A stretch of DNA of 64,000 bases. Source: Branchiostoma floridae (taxonomy: Eukaryota > Chordata > Leptocardii > Amphioxiformes > Branchiostomatidae). Position numbers and translations under genes: made by a program. Of this stretch, positions 34,001-38,754 are shown one piece after another (positions within the stretch are counted from its first letter, which is position 1; each line of letters starts with the position of its first letter). The notes under the pieces were generated by a model. That model was given only the letters and a program-made list of their open reading frames with translations. It did not search any database and was not told where the DNA came from. Where the stretch lies: contig NC_049981.1 in the NCBI RefSeq assembly GCF_000003815.2, positions 4,252,437-4,316,436 of the forward strand, given 5' to 3'.

Positions 34001-35448
34001 ATTTTAGTTTTAGGGAAAAGACATTAAAAAACTACTATGATACCACGCTCTTCCTCCATATTATTCAAACATTGCTATTATGAACGCTTTAACCTGATTA
34101 TCATGTGATTTTAGCAAAAGTGCTTTTTGGTCACAAAGTGCGCAGCGATATATGTAAAATCCTTGGTATCACACTGATAAAAACTTCAATGCTTTTTCTT
34201 TGTCTGATTATAAATTACTTACACTGGAATTAGTTAAACCACATTTTAGTTAGATCAATCTGTTGTTGTATTTATATCTATCTATGGCAGTTGAAACTGT
34301 ACCATTTACATGTATACAATAGCTATTACAGATGCAGATAGATACAATATTCTTTAGTTACTGTGATATCGATGGCACTTCATTCATACAAATAGCATGT
34401 AGTTAGTTTCTTTCAGCACAAAAGTGTGACGTTTTTTTTTCTTTTTATTTACTCATTCAATGACGGCCGATGATTATCAAATGCGTCGCTTACTTGTCAT
34501 CCAACGATCGTTGCATTCCTTCTCGACCAATGAACTGCCTCCAACCTGTATGCATACGTCATTGTTGCCTGGCAACGAATCAGTGTGCGTTCCAGCCGGC
34601 AGCTCCACGGACAGGCACAGGTACGCCACGGTGTCACATGACTCTCGCGGGATTTCAAACGAGAACACGACATCTTGGAACACCACTGACTCCCCTACAC
34701 CAACCGCAGCTTGCACGGCTCCCTGGATTTTCGGATCTCTTGTAAAATCCGCCGACACATCTACTCTGTTCTCTTCGATGACGTTTTCAAGCTGACTTGA
34801 AGCAGAGCCAGCAAGTTTGAGAACAAAGTTTGGGCTAGAGGGGGTTCCCCTGGGTATGGTGCTCGGGCCCAGGTTGTTAACCGAGAAGGAGGCGAGAACT
34901 TGGATCCGTTTTCCTTGGTAGAGTCTTCCCGCGTCCACGGAATGGATCTTCACCTCTGACAAGGACACGTCTAAAATATCATAGAAAAGATGATGATGTC
35001 AATTTTTATTTGCAAATACTTGCCACAATGCCTGATTGCAAGCAACAGGATCAATAAAAGATTATGAATAATAGCCTTACATGTAACTGTTTTTGATAAG
35101 ACATGATACATACTTTTTAACTGAAAAATAACAATACGAGACGTTTCTGTTGTCAAGCAGTTTACTAACATTAGCAACATCACAGTTCAGTTACACATAA
35201 AAGAAAATAAGCAAAATACTGTGGAAGAGAACCGGGTCGTTCAAATATTAACCGTAACACCGAAAAAGAACATTTCAGCTTCAAAGTTCATCTGTATAGG
35301 GTGGCCGGCTAAAATTGTTTTTAAAATAATTCTCATTCTTTAGAGTTCTAGCAGTTTTTGATTCCGACTTACCCGTGTTGACACCAAGGGACGGGGGTAC
35401 ACAAATGAAGATTCCAACAAGGGCTAGAAGACACACTGAAGCAGCCAT
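942..35448 (-). CDS. Large secreted multidomain matrix-type protein (33 coding exons, 3' end open)
   Basis: A multi-exon gene reconstructed by joining 33 exons with AG/GT borders and compatible phases; nearly all domain exons are phase 1-1, the classic exon-shuffling arrangement. The order is signal peptide, 12 beta-sandwich-like modules (M1-M12), Sushi x2, EGF-like x7, TSP1 x1, then about 165 residues of unrecognised sequence with paired cysteines and an RKKR dibasic site. About 2,450 residues lie in the window. The many disulphide domains and the signal peptide place it in the secretory pathway; adhesion or matrix function is inference from Sushi, EGF and TSP1 domains. No transmembrane segment is seen, but the 3' end lies beyond position 1. 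It could be a membrane-anchored surface protein or a matrix protein. I cannot name an orthologue. Exon chain confidence is high; the extreme 5' UTR and 3' end are unknown. Confidence 0.85.
1571..1685 (-). CDS. Matrix gene exon 32: C-terminal region
   Basis: Phase 2 to 0 exon of 38 codons: VRIFIQNDFGPNHLC, then a Ser/Glu/Gln-rich stretch. The VRIFIQ strand echoes LRVFIID of exon 29. GTGAGC donor. Confidence 0.72.
2034..2120 (-). CDS. Matrix gene exon 31: C-terminal region
   Basis: Phase 2-2 exon of 29 codons, WRELHSYTSQGNVGMLEGYP and an acidic tail, ending at a GTAAGA donor. Without splicing a stop follows immediately, so the donor choice is forced by the reading frame. Confidence 0.72.
2457..3151 (-). 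mobile_element. LINE 3' remnant (C-terminal zinc-binding tail, frameshifted)
   Basis: Minus-strand frames at 2915-3151 and 2793-2997 show the tail typical of non-LTR reverse transcriptases: a RAMCKFCILSDHPLHIESGR stretch with GRHNRTP, RTCKFCDLG and then DKTHFLLDCTLYEYER. The two parts are in different frames, so it is dead. An AATAAA and an ATT microsatellite at 2457-2480 mark the 3' end. The 100-base gap 2692-2791 lies inside it. Confidence 0.72.
2692..2791. other. Assembly gap (100 N)
   Basis: One hundred undetermined bases inside the LINE remnant; the round length suggests a placeholder of unknown true size. Confidence 1.
3277..4183. mobile_element. Foldback element family A, long member (907 bp)
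   Basis: Perfect 25-bp inverted ends (TAACGCTAGTTAACCTTTAT and on to CGTT). The interior is unrelated to the short family members and shows no convincing transposase frame. Its ends match those at 16114, 19447, 22821 and 44326. Confidence 0.8.
4212..4318 (-). CDS. Matrix gene exon 30: Cys-containing C-terminal region
   Basis: Phase 0 to 2 exon of about 36 codons starting WEGLKDKFNFAIADAVNDFC and continuing to ECCPYSGE. The alternation of amphipathic helix and cysteines could suit a small juxtamembrane (SEA-like) fold, but I do not recognise it. GTGAGC donor, with a 907-bp foldback element 28 bases into the intron. Confidence 0.75.
4725..4780 (-). CDS. Matrix gene exon 29: start of unrecognised C-terminal region
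   Basis: An 18-codon exon (phase 1 to 0) encoding DDELASLRVFIIDLPINK between a T-rich acceptor and a GTGAGG donor. Too short to judge alone; kept because its phases link the TSP1 exon to exon 30. Confidence 0.7.
4784..5150. other. Intron, nothing recognised
   Basis: AT-rich intron between matrix exons 28 and 29. I see no repeat, element or conserved block in it. Confidence 0.6.
5153..5305 (-). CDS. Matrix gene exon 28: thrombospondin type-1 domain
   Basis: A 51-residue phase 1-1 exon with the TSP1 core: WSSWSDFSVCTASCGGG (W-x-x-W, then C-x-x-x-C-G-G-G), TRVC, and a final CNTYDCPG. Six cysteines. The WSSWS motif is a typical site of C-mannosylation in the family. GTCTCA donor. Confidence 0.88.
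5306..6060. other. Intron, purine-rich low complexity
   Basis: Contains a degenerate GATA/GAGA-rich stretch at about 5520-5680 and otherwise plain AT-rich sequence. Confidence 0.6.
6061..6186 (-). CDS. Matrix gene exon 27: calcium-binding-type EGF domain 7
   Basis: A 42-residue exon starting DINECEEYPEIC, with VCENAVGGFRCTCPSGE and LSCGG. It has a canonical D-I-N-E-C calcium-binding start and six cysteines; it is the last EGF before the TSP1 domain. Confidence 0.88.
6490..7140. repeat. Degenerate tandem copies of matrix exon 26 and its donor
   Basis: Three decayed copies of the segment running from GACAGGCACAnACAGCTGAA (plus strand) through the donor lie left of the true exon, near 6500, 6650-6790 and 6920. 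They are separated by AGGGTTAAGGGTTAG-like tracts. The copy nearest the exon is best preserved. Confidence 0.8.
7035..7154 (-). CDS. Matrix gene exon 26: EGF-like domain 6
   Basis: A 40-residue exon: NSSCPEDHPCSHAC, then AVCACPSGMRMGLGGRRCEG, with an NSS sequon at the start. Its 3' half and donor are repeated downstream in intron (about 6490-7000). Similar to EGF 3 (exon 23) in the CSHxC motif. Confidence 0.82.
7565..7870. mobile_element. Foldback/MITE-like element
   Basis: Inverted arms: GTCTGTCACCTTCCTCAGT at about 7630 and ACTGAGGAAGGTGACAGATG at about 7800, with further matching flanks (CTTTATTTCC / GGGAATAAAAC). No coding capacity. Confidence 0.7.
7871..8820. other. Intron with a GC-richer block
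   Basis: Between EGF exons 25 and 26. The stretch 8440-8660 is GC-richer than its surroundings and includes a small hairpin (CTCTCTATAGAGAG). It could be a conserved non-coding element or an old repeat; no coding sense is visible. Confidence 0.4.
8847..8972 (-). CDS. Matrix gene exon 25: calcium-binding-type EGF domain 5
   Basis: A 42-residue exon starting DLNEC, with QVCVNTEPDFRCACQEGF and GFTCLG. Very similar in layout to exon 22 (both contain the C-V/M-N-T-E-P run), suggesting these two EGF exons are duplicates. Confidence 0.88.
9320..9892. other. Intron with possible old repeat
   Basis: The block 9560-9880 (…GGTAGATTGTTCCAGACATT…) has the look of an interspersed repeat without readable ends. 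I could not assign it. Confidence 0.35.
9893..10018 (-). CDS. Matrix gene exon 24: calcium-binding-type EGF domain 4
   Basis: A 42-residue exon starting DIDDC, with TTCLNLNGTFACRCDE and a terminal GLGCSG; the N and F of the calcium-binding EGF consensus are present. The GTGATA donor is weaker than average but keeps phase 1. Confidence 0.83.
10841..10948 (-). CDS. Matrix gene exon 23: EGF-like domain 3
   Basis: A 36-residue exon, short for an EGF: DCDVGHRCSHSCAMV, VCSCPAGFTL, TTCVG. The acceptor and first bases, with about 100 bases of upstream intron, are repeated twice at 11154-11360. Confidence 0.83.
10940..11365. repeat. Tandem copies across the acceptor of matrix exon 23
   Basis: Three units of about 110 bases: the true junction (10940-11045) and copies at 11154-11262 and 11267-11360. 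Each starts with the reverse of the exon start (TCACAGTC) followed by the acceptor, GTCAAACAT(A/G)CAAAAA and AAGAAGG-like intron sequence. Confidence 0.85.
11602..11727 (-). CDS. Matrix gene exon 22: calcium-binding-type EGF domain 2
   Basis: A 42-residue exon starting DKNEC, the calcium-binding EGF signature, with QICMNTEPGFYCACPDGYRL and six cysteines. A decayed copy of its first bases and acceptor lies upstream at 11795-11822. Confidence 0.88.
11795..11830. repeat. Decayed copy of the start of matrix exon 22
   Basis: On the minus strand it reads as CAGATAACAATGAGTGTAAG and on, matching the acceptor and start of exon 22 (CAGATAAGAATGAGTGTGAT). It lies about 95 bases upstream of the real junction. 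Confidence 0.75.
11990..12195 (-). mobile_element. tRNA-derived SINE
   Basis: On the minus strand a tRNA-like head has an A-box (TGGTTAGTGACC) and a B-box-like GTCCAATTCCGGC. A body and a TTTG-repeat tail (plus strand GTTTGTTTGTTT near 11990) follow. Confidence 0.65.
12585..12713 (-). CDS. Matrix gene exon 21: EGF-like domain 1
   Basis: A 43-residue EGF-like exon: DDDACMSSPCFPGVTC, then FTCGTCPPGYSGDGINC. The CFPGVTC and CPPGYSGDG segments resemble the EGF repeats of thrombospondins. Six cysteines, phase 1-1. Confidence 0.86.
13433..13606. mobile_element. MITE-like palindromic element
   Basis: Inverted ends TATAGTGTAAATGCAGAAAT…TTCGCGG and CCGCGAACTTAAATG…TATAGTA surround a GC-rich centre of repeated TTCGCGGTGG motifs. 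Sits in the intron upstream of EGF exon 21's neighbour, Sushi exon 20. Confidence 0.7.
13667..13843 (-). CDS. Matrix gene exon 20: Sushi/CCP domain 2
   Basis: A 59-residue phase 1-1 exon: VDCGPPNIAITNG, YQAVTGFRCNQGYRL, LTCGPAKQWVGELPSC. The cysteine and tryptophan pattern is canonical for the Sushi fold found in complement regulators and adhesion proteins. Contains an NST sequon. Confidence 0.9.
14235..14416. repeat. TAC/CTA trinucleotide microsatellite
   Basis: Imperfect (CTA)n tract in the intron just after Sushi exon 19. Confidence 0.95.
14451..14630 (-). CDS. Matrix gene exon 19: Sushi/CCP domain 1
   Basis: A 60-residue phase 1-1 exon with a standard Sushi layout: FCQVPPAP, YYQSTATYSCDSG, a mid cysteine (TATCLG), a conserved W (GVWST) and a terminal ELPEC. 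All four cysteines of the fold are present. A TAC-type microsatellite follows the GTATGT donor within about 35 bases. Confidence 0.88.
15426..15878 (-). CDS. Matrix gene exon 18: module M12 (last module)
   Basis: Single-exon module of about 151 residues starting DLQVKSVSARL, with TCETSGFLC (C-x6-C), ENDDGC and a C-x11-C pair ending ALCG. It directly precedes the first Sushi domain. Confidence 0.86.
16114..16309. mobile_element. Foldback element family A
   Basis: Inverted ends related to TAACACTAGTTCACCTTTAT followed by CCGTTGGGTAACC; the interior is itself largely palindromic. It lies 30 bases into the intron downstream of matrix exon 17. Confidence 0.85.
16340..16582 (-). CDS. Matrix gene exon 17: module M11, second part
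   Basis: Phase 1-1 exon of 81 codons: DSTQINITYGN (NIT sequon), then ACSALDYLC (C-x6-C) and NNDFNC with a shortened C-x6-C final pair ending DCSFG. The shortened last spacing is the one clear deviation from the C-x11-C rule. Confidence 0.82.
17063..17269 (-). CDS. Matrix gene exon 16: module M11, first part
   Basis: Phase 1-1 exon of 69 codons starting GLSVPSFSYSID, with VRNDGGPPIPASN and the strand LQLYLAEQP. I placed the donor at GTGAAA because it restores phase 1 and continues into exon 17 as PFADSTQIN, matching the other modules; a GTAAAA a few bases on is the alternative. Confidence 0.75.
18085..18543 (-). CDS. Matrix gene exon 15: module M10
   Basis: Single-exon module of about 153 residues starting GLGIPTLTAEF. 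It has VSNYGGPIHAR, an acidic DNPSDDIAC segment, a C-x6-C pair (ACAPANALC) and a C-x11-C pair ending KNCQQG. GTAAGA donor, phase 1. Confidence 0.86.
18595..18915 (+). mobile_element. LINE reverse-transcriptase C-terminal fragment (broken)
   Basis: Plus-strand translation with frameshifts shows LRRNDRAMIRWICGVEPQDE, then LLNKLGISDITSV and RRLRWFGHVER, a stretch characteristic of non-LTR retrotransposons, followed by AAWKRDV. Inserted within the intron between matrix exons 14 and 15; dead. Confidence 0.8.
19447..19665. mobile_element. Foldback element family A
   Basis: Ends TAACACTAGTTCACCTTTAT and the inverse, with a duplicated GGGTAACC/TATCCGTTG motif. It starts 12 bases after the 5' splice site of matrix exon 14. 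Confidence 0.87.
19678..20559 (-). CDS. Matrix gene exon 14: modules M8 and M9 in one exon
   Basis: The longest exon, 294 codons, holding two complete modules with no intron between them. Each has the N-x-G motif (LSNMGARVP; ISNRGPQIITPG), an IPA-x-PG turn, a C-x6-C pair (CATYTYIC; CRRVQYIC) and a C-x11-C pair. All other neighbouring modules are separated by phase-1 introns, so an intron was lost here or this pair duplicated before one was gained. A foldback element lies 12 bases into the following intron. Confidence 0.88.
20888..21025 (-). CDS. Matrix gene exon 13: module M7, second part
   Basis: Phase 1-1 exon of 46 codons carrying the complete four-cysteine ending: MCPTLRFVC (C-x6-C), NADNDFAC and a C-x11-C pair ending DCTKG. 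It shows that the cysteine-rich half of a module can be encoded as a separate exon. Confidence 0.82.
21462..21764 (-). CDS. Matrix gene exon 12: module M7, first part
   Basis: Phase 1-1 exon of 101 codons starting DFALTAFTIEL. It carries the LQNLGQELPPD copy of the N-x-G motif and the IPAFP motif that recurs in M8 (IPAKPG) and M9 (IPATPG). Confidence 0.83.
21970..22185. repeat. Short tandem repeat, about 25-bp unit
   Basis: Degenerate iterations of AATCTTAAGATGTTTCACAA, shading into TCTCAAGATTGT variants, in the intron between matrix exons 11 and 12. Confidence 0.8.
22284..22460 (-). CDS. Matrix gene exon 11: module M6, second part
   Basis: Phase 1-1 exon of 59 codons containing LGVRLDAFDPDPTDD and IDESSETNND. 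The E-x-x-E-x-N-N ending is what one expects at the end of CARDB-type Ig-like domains, the best family resemblance I can offer for the modules. Ends HHPKG before a GTACGC donor. Confidence 0.8.
22821..23042. mobile_element. Foldback element family A
   Basis: Same ends (TAACGCTAGTTCACC) and the same internal palindrome, with GGTTACCCAACGGATAAAGG on the right arm. Sits in the intron between matrix exons 10 and 11. Confidence 0.85.
23183..23467 (-). CDS. Matrix gene exon 10: module M6, first part
   Basis: Phase 1-1 exon of 95 codons starting DQIDVRITEFS, a B-type module start. It includes the strand-rich segment VFDFRFYLSHDAEL. The preceding intron contains the 746-base assembly gap; the phases on either side still match, so no coding exon need be missing. 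Confidence 0.82.
23601..24686. mobile_element. TIR element surrounding the large assembly gap
   Basis: The gap is flanked by inverted ends: AGGCCACACCAATTTAATTT then CTTGGTTCA on the left, and the same sequence inverted at 24640-24686 on the right. The missing interior is probably the middle of this element. Confidence 0.75.
23880..24625. other. Assembly gap (746 N)
   Basis: Undetermined bases between matrix exons 9 and 10, inside a terminal-inverted-repeat element. Confidence 1.
24929..25381 (-). CDS. Matrix gene exon 9: module M5
   Basis: Single-exon A-type module of about 151 residues starting DLYGLTNF, with a GYANND motif before the terminal NIHCSQG. It is closest to M3. It has one internal pair (ARTS-like CTRSSC) and only part of the four-cysteine signature. 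GTGAGT donor, phase 1. Confidence 0.84.
25725..25996. repeat. CA dinucleotide-rich microsatellite
   Basis: Imperfect (AC)n with interruptions by TATAC blocks; no coding content. Confidence 0.95.
26195..26890. repeat. Degenerate satellite, about 130-bp unit, 5 copies
   Basis: Repeated motif AGACCAGTCCAAAAATA…CTGAAA…AATTCCCCC…AGAATGGACTCTTCCA in the long intron between matrix exons 8 and 9. Confidence 0.8.
27050..28800. repeat. Two satellite arrays, about 170-180-bp unit
   Basis: Units share ACCAAATTTCAGGTCATTTG, AGGAGCCAAAAATATACATT and CCCTAAAATAACTCATTTTT. Array one ends at about 27770 and array two at about 28800. Each closes with a related tail (ATTTGACAGGAG, a purine run, then ATATTGCAATCC). 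Part of the first tail also occurs alone at 26111-26155. Confidence 0.85.
28856..29111 (-). CDS. Matrix gene exon 8: module M4, second part
   Basis: Phase 0 to phase 1 exon of 85 codons. It contains WYCGNVFAILRVD, then PLEYNN and a terminal LLC, the same ending as M2. It begins VWDPLDEP. GC-rich relative to the surrounding introns, as expected for coding sequence here. Confidence 0.82.
29727..29896 (-). CDS. Matrix gene exon 7: module M4, first part
   Basis: Phase 1 to phase 0 exon starting NQIDLAGE, homologous in position and phase to exon 3. It contains one cysteine (IVCGQE). Its first bases and upstream intron are duplicated at 30056-30178. Confidence 0.8.
29873..30178. repeat. Duplication across the acceptor of matrix exon 7
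   Basis: Segment 29873-29985 (start of exon 7, acceptor and intron) recurs at 30056-30178: TCTCCTGCTAGGTCTA…CAGACACAATAT…CTGCTCCCTCTAACAG. About 180 bases apart. Confidence 0.85.
30178..30312. repeat. CA microsatellite
   Basis: Imperfect (CA)n directly abutting the right copy of the exon-7 duplication. Confidence 0.95.
30537..31004 (-). CDS. Matrix gene exon 6: module M3
   Basis: Single-exon A-type module of about 156 residues, starting ELFGLRDVTFDL and resembling M5 (DLYGLTNFRLET). It has the acidic TRENN motif near the end but lacks the four cysteines seen in M1 and M7-M12. Splice phases are 1-1 with a GTAAGT donor. Confidence 0.83.
31321..31413 (-). CDS. Matrix gene exon 5: module M2, last part
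   Basis: A short phase 1-1 exon of about 31 residues ending LLCPKG before a GTGTGT donor. It carries DEWNND, the end-of-module acidic N-N motif also present in M4 (YNN) and M6 (ETNND). It is too short to stand out as an open frame; supported by both splice sites and by phase. Confidence 0.72.
31414..33047. other. Intron, few recognisable features
   Basis: Between matrix exons 4 and 5: a poly-A run at 31806-31824 and a possible retroelement tail near 32890-32960 (TTTATTTGTGTTCAATAAAC). Nothing else is assignable. Confidence 0.5.
33048..33207 (-). CDS. Matrix gene exon 4: module M2, middle
   Basis: Phase 0 to phase 1 exon of 53 codons, with acceptor ATAG and donor GTAAGA. It contains ISETEVTYSLCGRDD and an NIS sequon. 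It continues the B-type module of exon 3 and is finished by exon 5. Confidence 0.8.
33763..33959 (-). CDS. Matrix gene exon 3: module M2, first part
   Basis: Phase 1 to phase 0 exon. It starts NSIDVSL and has beta-strand-like sequence with an N-glycosylation sequon (NVS). Its start matches those of modules M4 (NQIDLAG) and M6 (DQIDVRI), defining a second module subtype (B) that alternates with subtype A at the N-terminal end. Confidence 0.8.
34494..34970 (-). CDS. Matrix gene exon 2: module M1
   Basis: A whole module in one phase 1-1 exon of about 159 residues. It contains the recurrent N-x-G motif (VNNLGPSTIP), a long L/V-alternating beta region, then the four-cysteine signature: SCDTVAYLC (C-x6-C) and, after NND, a second pair spaced C-x12-C. 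It is the reference copy for the C-x6-C/C-x11-C family described for the later modules. Confidence 0.85.
35373..35448 (-). CDS. Matrix gene exon 1: signal peptide
   Basis: The start codon sits in a strong Kozak context (gcgaccATGG). Twenty-five codons follow, with a hydrophobic core (LLALVGIFICV) and a small-residue cleavage region (PSLG). It ends at a GTAAGT donor in phase 1. An acceptor-like tract ending at 35485 (T-rich, then AG) suggests the 5' UTR is spliced just upstream of the ATG. Confidence 0.85.
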
Positions 35449-35574
35449 GGTCGCTGCGATCTTGAAATCCGTTTACCTGCCAGTCTATCAAAAAAATAAC
35501 ATGACATGTCATAAGTGTACAGTCTGGTATTTTGTACCTAAGTCTAGCAGTGGCCACGTCCTTGGAAATTCTAG

Positions 35575-37365
35575 AGAAGGGTTGAATGTTTGTCCAACGA
35601 TGGTAGAAATTCTATTGCTTCCAATCGCACAGATCCTTATTGACAATAGCAAAGTTTTAAAAAGGAAAATTTATCGTAAACTCTGGTAACCACACGTAAC
35701 TAACAACCCTTACCAGGCGAGGTCACTTAAATCCCTTTAAGGTAAAACGCAGTCATCCTAAGAAATAAAGATTCAACGAAATTTCGTCCCAAATCGCGAA
35801 GTGCAACCAGACAAAAACATGCACTACGCACACAGAACTCCTAAGTATAAGACCATGCATACGAATTTGCCACTGTCTTTCAATATTTTGTCGTCATGGC
35901 AACACGCAGACGACGTTATATTGTGTGACAATTGATGTCACCAACCATTGTCGGTAATGGCGGCATTTTGGAGTTAACAAGCTGGAAACTAACAGGGAAG
36001 GCGCGTCTACGTTATTATAACGTTCAGACAAATAGAAAAGGCCATATTGACAATAGCATGACAACATGTATCATGAACAACCATCACACACAACTATAAT
36101 ATACATATCATGTACGATATGTTCATTTTCTTCGTATGAAGAGCGTCATATATGTTACTAGAACGTTAACATCTGCTTAATGAAAGAACGTCGACGGTCA
36201 CTATTGCTTAAATATCTACTTATACAGGCAAATACAATATTTATACTATCTTTCCAAAACTATAGTATGTGAGTCCTGTGAATGATAAGTTTTACCCAAT
36301 TCTCGACTGAAAAAGGAGTATCATTGTGCTAGTCTTTTAAAAACAGCCTATAAAGAAAGTGATATCTGTTTTACTTGCCAAAACTACATACAGATACAGA
36401 AGCTTGTATGTTACACCGACGAACAGATGCACGGTCACATGCACTATATAGATACAGCTACAGAAACTGGTGTGTTACGCCCAAGGCTGGTTATACCAGC
36501 TATATGCACTATACAGATACAGATACAGAAGTTAGTATGTTACGATGAAGAAAAGGCTACATGTACAAAATATTAAAAAAGGGTTTAAAAATTGTCCAAC
36601 AATGGTAGAAATTCTATTGTCTCTCATCGCACAGAGCCTTGTTGACAACAGAGAAGCTTTTAAAAAAATGAGATTTTATCGTAATACATTGTAACAGATC
36701 GGATCTAACTACCCTTACCTGGCGAGGTAACTTAAACCCCATAAAAGTAAAACGCAGCCCCTCTAAGAAAATTTTGTCCCATATCGCGAAGAAACCACCA
36801 AACAAACAAAAAACATGCACTACGCACACAGAACTCCTAAGTATAAGACCATGCATACGGAGTTGCCACTGACTTTTAATGTTTTGTCGTCATGGCAAAA
36901 CGCAGACGACGTTATATTGTGTCATCTTTGATGTCACCAAACATTGTCGGTAAGGGCTGCATTTTGGAGTTAACAGGCCGGAAAATAACAATGACGGCGC
37001 GGCTACGTTATTATATCGTTCAGTCAAATAGAAAAGGCCACGCCGATAATAGCATGACAACATGTATCATGAACAACCATCACACACAACTATAATATAA
37101 TATACATATCATGAACGATTTGTATATTTTCTTTGCATAAAGAGCGTCTTTTGTTACTAAAACTTTAATTTCTGCTTGATAAAAGAACGTCGACGGTCAC
37201 TCTTACATATCTATTTATGCACGACAAAGCAAAATTTATACCATTTATCCAAAATTATAGTATTCAAGTCCAGTAAATGACAAGTTTCGTTCAATTCTCG
37301 ACTAAAAATGAGTACCGTTGTCTTTAAGAGCAGCCTATGAAGAAACTGATATTTGTTTTACTTTT
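35575..37365. repeat. About 800-bp direct duplication in the 5' flank of the matrix gene
   Basis: Segment 35575-36385 recurs at 36583-37365, about 1,000 bases apart and roughly 80 percent similar by eye (e.g. GGTAGAAATTCTATTG, ACTCCTAAGTATAAGACCAT, AGAAAAGGCCA). Both copies keep a minus-strand consensus splice donor (CTG/CAG followed by GTAAGGGT) at 35714 and 36719. They could be duplicated non-coding first exons or promoters. Confidence 0.8.
36385..36560. repeat. Minisatellite-like ACAGATACAGAA…GTGTTACGCC repeat
   Basis: Two to three degenerate units of about 70 bases (…GATACAGAAGC…GTATGTTACACC…). The same unit recurs at 39950-40085, on the other side of the intergenic region. Confidence 0.7.
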
Positions 37366-37682
37366 AAGCTAAAACTCCGACATTGAAAATTACAAGAGTA
37401 TTGCAAGAATATGTTTATCAGTATTGGTCTCCAAAACAATTTGGTTAGCTAAGATGTTCGTCAACTCAACACTAAAGATGAATCCTTCTGTACCCTTGGA
37501 AGCTCTCACAATAGATCTAGACTGACGATTGCTGTTTGATCATTTTAGGAATAATTCAACAACCGAAAACGTCGACCTTTTTTTAAACAAAAATTAAAAA
37601 TTTCTCGAAAAATATTGTAATAACAAAGGCATTTCATTAGAAAATTATATTGAAGAAGACACTGTAGTAATAAGGTCCTTAC

Positions 37683-37740
37683 CTTGTCTTCCTGAGGAAT
37701 GCGATGTGCACTAACAGTGTATGAATAATAAATGACGTCA
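37683..37740 (-). promoter_or_regulatory. Candidate CRE and non-coding first exon of the matrix gene
   Basis: A perfect palindromic TGACGTCA (37733-37740) lies about 50 bases upstream, on the minus strand, of a strong donor (CAAG/GTAAGG, exon edge 37683). This arrangement suits a non-coding first exon spliced to 35484. It is inference; no TATA or initiator is evident. Confidence 0.4.
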
Positions 37741-37966
37741 GTCCCTAATCGCACATCATTGGTCCTTTTGTTCTGAATCCCCTGGGAACGAGGACATCAT
37801 GGCCCTTTTTGTTCCTAGACCCATGGGAACGACGACAGCATTATGGTCTGGAGATAACAACGTTTATAAAGACAATATTTCACCTGTATCATTATCGGAC
37901 AAAATACAGCGCAATTTTGCCCGTATTGAACCGTCTCTTCATTCTTCTTTACTTTGAACGATCTAT

Positions 37967-38131
37967 TCATCCATCCATCCATCCATCCATCCATCCATCC
38001 ATCCATCCATCCATCCATCCATCCATCCATCCATCCATCCATCCATCCATCCATCCATCCATCCATCCATCCATCCATCCATCCATCCATCCATCCATCC
38101 ATCCATCCATCCATCCATCCATCCATCCATC
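37967..38131. repeat. ATCC tetranucleotide microsatellite, about 41 copies
   Basis: Nearly perfect (ATCC)n of 165 bases. It generates long spurious Ile-His-Pro-Ser and Met-Asp-Gly-Trp reading frames on either strand. Confidence 0.98.
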
Positions 38132-38134
38132 TGC

Positions 38135-38470
38135 GAAAATAACACAACAGCGCCGCAGTGAAAAAAAAAACGCAGTGCCGCACCGGTGCCCCAAGTGCGG
38201 TGAGATACCGCCTTTACGTCCTTGCTTCATCATCAGGTGGTTTTGCGGCGCGCTGCGCGCTCTGAAGCGAACACCGCTGGACATAATAATAATCCGATGC
38301 TTTCATCTCGCCTGCCCTTTCTGTGCGCTAATTAGTCCACTTGTCCCACCGCCTCCACACCCGCGGCCTCCAACTGGGGCAGCCGCGTCGTCATGGCAAC
38401 CTGACGAACGCAGCTGCGCTAGCCTATACAGCAGGCTCCGCGGCAGGTGTTTTTTTCAGAATAAGACTGG
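38135..38470. promoter_or_regulatory. CpG-rich block between divergent genes
   Basis: GC- and CpG-rich against an AT-rich background. It contains a homeobox-type site (CTAATTAG) and the 14-mer GTCGTCATGGCAAC at 38387-38400, which resembles an RFX X-box and recurs at 35890 and (13 of 14) 36886. Likely a CpG island or enhancer serving one of the divergent genes. Confidence 0.45.
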
Positions 38471-38754
38471 TGAAAGACTGGTTTAGATCTTTTTTTTACC
38501 TTTGCCAAGAAGGTTATGTTTTGGGTGTATGTATGTAGGAGATCAGCATAACTCAAGAAAGCCAAAATGGATTGTATTCATATTCGGTATGTTAGTTGGT
38601 CTTGGTGAGACCTGGAAACGATAAGATTTTTTGTTGGCCCCCTAGCGGCCTGTAACGGTACTGCAGCGGGGCTCCCGGTTTTTATATCTCGAGTTTTGGA
38701 CCAGTGTAAGTGGCGTAGGTTTGTGCTCCTAGTTCGTCTTATTTTTTTGACTGA

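Noticed and set aside
37809-38486. Long frames with Ile-His-Pro-Ser or Met-Asp-Gly-Trp repeats
   Set aside because: Translation of the ATCC microsatellite on either strand; no flanking coding sense.
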